This document shows positions 60,302 to 60,596 of a stretch of DNA of 60,596 nt, one piece after another. This DNA is from an uncultured Eubacterium sp. (GTDB lineage Bacteria > Bacillota > Clostridia > Lachnospirales > Lachnospiraceae), in NCBI GenBank assembly GCA_910586225.1, contig CAJUIL010000025.1:1-60596 (forward strand), written 5' to 3'. Made by a program: the position numbers and the translations under genes. The notes below the pieces were generated by a model. It was not told the origin of the DNA. It worked only from the letters and a program-made list of their open reading frames with translations, and did no database searches. Every line of letters begins with the position of its first letter. The first letter of the stretch is position 1.

Positions 60302-60596
60302 TTTCCAGACAGCAACTTGCAAAGGGAAAGCCTTCTCCCCAGCGAGAGGGCTTTTGCCTACAAGATGAAATTGGAGGCCATCAAGCATCAAGGAGAACGG
60401 TCGGATTTAACTTCTCGCCAAGTTGGCGAGAAGTCCAGCACTTCTATTCAGCTTGTCGCAAATCAAGCTGGTGAAAGTCAAAGGCAGGTGCAACGCTACA
60501 TCCGCCTGACCGAGTTAATCCCCGAACTGCTGAACATGGTGGACGAAAAGAAAATTGCCCTGAACCCAGCCTATGAGCTGTCCTTTCTCAAAAAAG
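60302..60596 (+). pseudogene. ParB-like partition protein, 5'-truncated and cut by the window end
   Basis: In the frame starting TTT at 60302 the reading is open to the last base: FPDSNLQRESLLPSERAFAY, then KMKLEAIKHQGERSDLTSRQ and GESQRQVQRYIRLTELIPEL. This is the central HTH part of ParB/Spo0J-type proteins from integrative conjugative elements (recognised from memory). The N-terminal nuclease-like domain and start codon are missing, and the part lies right after a hairpin. ATG 60365 or TTG 60317 are in frame but would start mid-domain. A residue of an element integrated downstream of rpsI is the likely explanation. Confidence 0.65.

Overview
The window looks like chromosomal DNA from a spore-forming Clostridia species, most likely a gut Lachnospiraceae. 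Three things point there. A sporulation block (rqcP, yabP, yabQ, divIC, spoIIE, tilS, hpt, ftsH) follows the classical Firmicutes order. An ecfA1-ecfA2-ecfT-truA-rplM-rpsI block is also in Firmicutes order. Strong AGGAGG-type ribosome binding sites occur throughout. Nearly all genes lie on the + strand. Family assignments come from reading the protein sequences by eye; no database search was possible.

Layout. 1-7 kb: thyX, then a pentose operon (araA, a transaldolase-like gene, split transketolase, araD, galM). AraA and AraD convert L-arabinose towards xylulose-5-P and the transketolase/transaldolase pair feeds it into glycolysis; the ribulokinase AraB is not in the window. 7-15 kb: proS overlapping cca (apparently with an ATT start), a CotS-like spore kinase with a changed metal-binding motif, a PEGA lipoprotein, phosphoglucomutase, and hup with a clear sigma-A promoter. 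15-22.4 kb: the sporulation/division block, with a candidate sigma-E promoter before yabP and a 21-bp-spaced, Spo0A-type promoter before a short spoIIE. 22.4-22.9 kb: a gene-free stretch with several strong hairpins. 22.9-31 kb: a GH13 neopullulanase, an ECF sigma factor with a membrane-anchored beta-propeller protein, and a LytTR response regulator/GHKL kinase pair in which the regulator carries an in-frame TGA.

31-35.3 kb: adenine deaminase, then an A+T-rich type II restriction-modification island whose nuclease and methyltransferase genes are both frameshifted. 35.3-43.3 kb: a GH31 C-terminal remnant on the minus strand, an intact GH31 gene, a YbhN-type membrane protein, serine acetyltransferase, an Ig-like surface protein (minus strand), a DUF308/HdeD membrane protein, two small unknowns and a TetR regulator. 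43.4-48 kb: an MMPL exporter overlapping a YhgE/Pip-like protein, ending in a very long hairpin. 48-55.5 kb: nth, a DEDDh exonuclease, VanW protein, an AIR-synthase-like protein, an Lrp regulator, an aminotransferase and trmL. 55.5-59.9 kb: the ECF transporter core, truA, and rplM-rpsI with a consensus promoter and an L13-type leader. The right edge (60.2 kb on) carries a 5'-truncated ParB-like gene typical of integrative elements, running off the window.

There are no rRNA, tRNA or CRISPR features that I can see. The most interesting points are the broken genes (regulator, restriction-modification, GH31 remnant, ParB), the conserved unusual spoIIE promoter geometry, the unexplained hairpin-rich region after ftsH, the tandem repeats in the araA and proS leaders, and the long hairpin after the YhgE-like gene.
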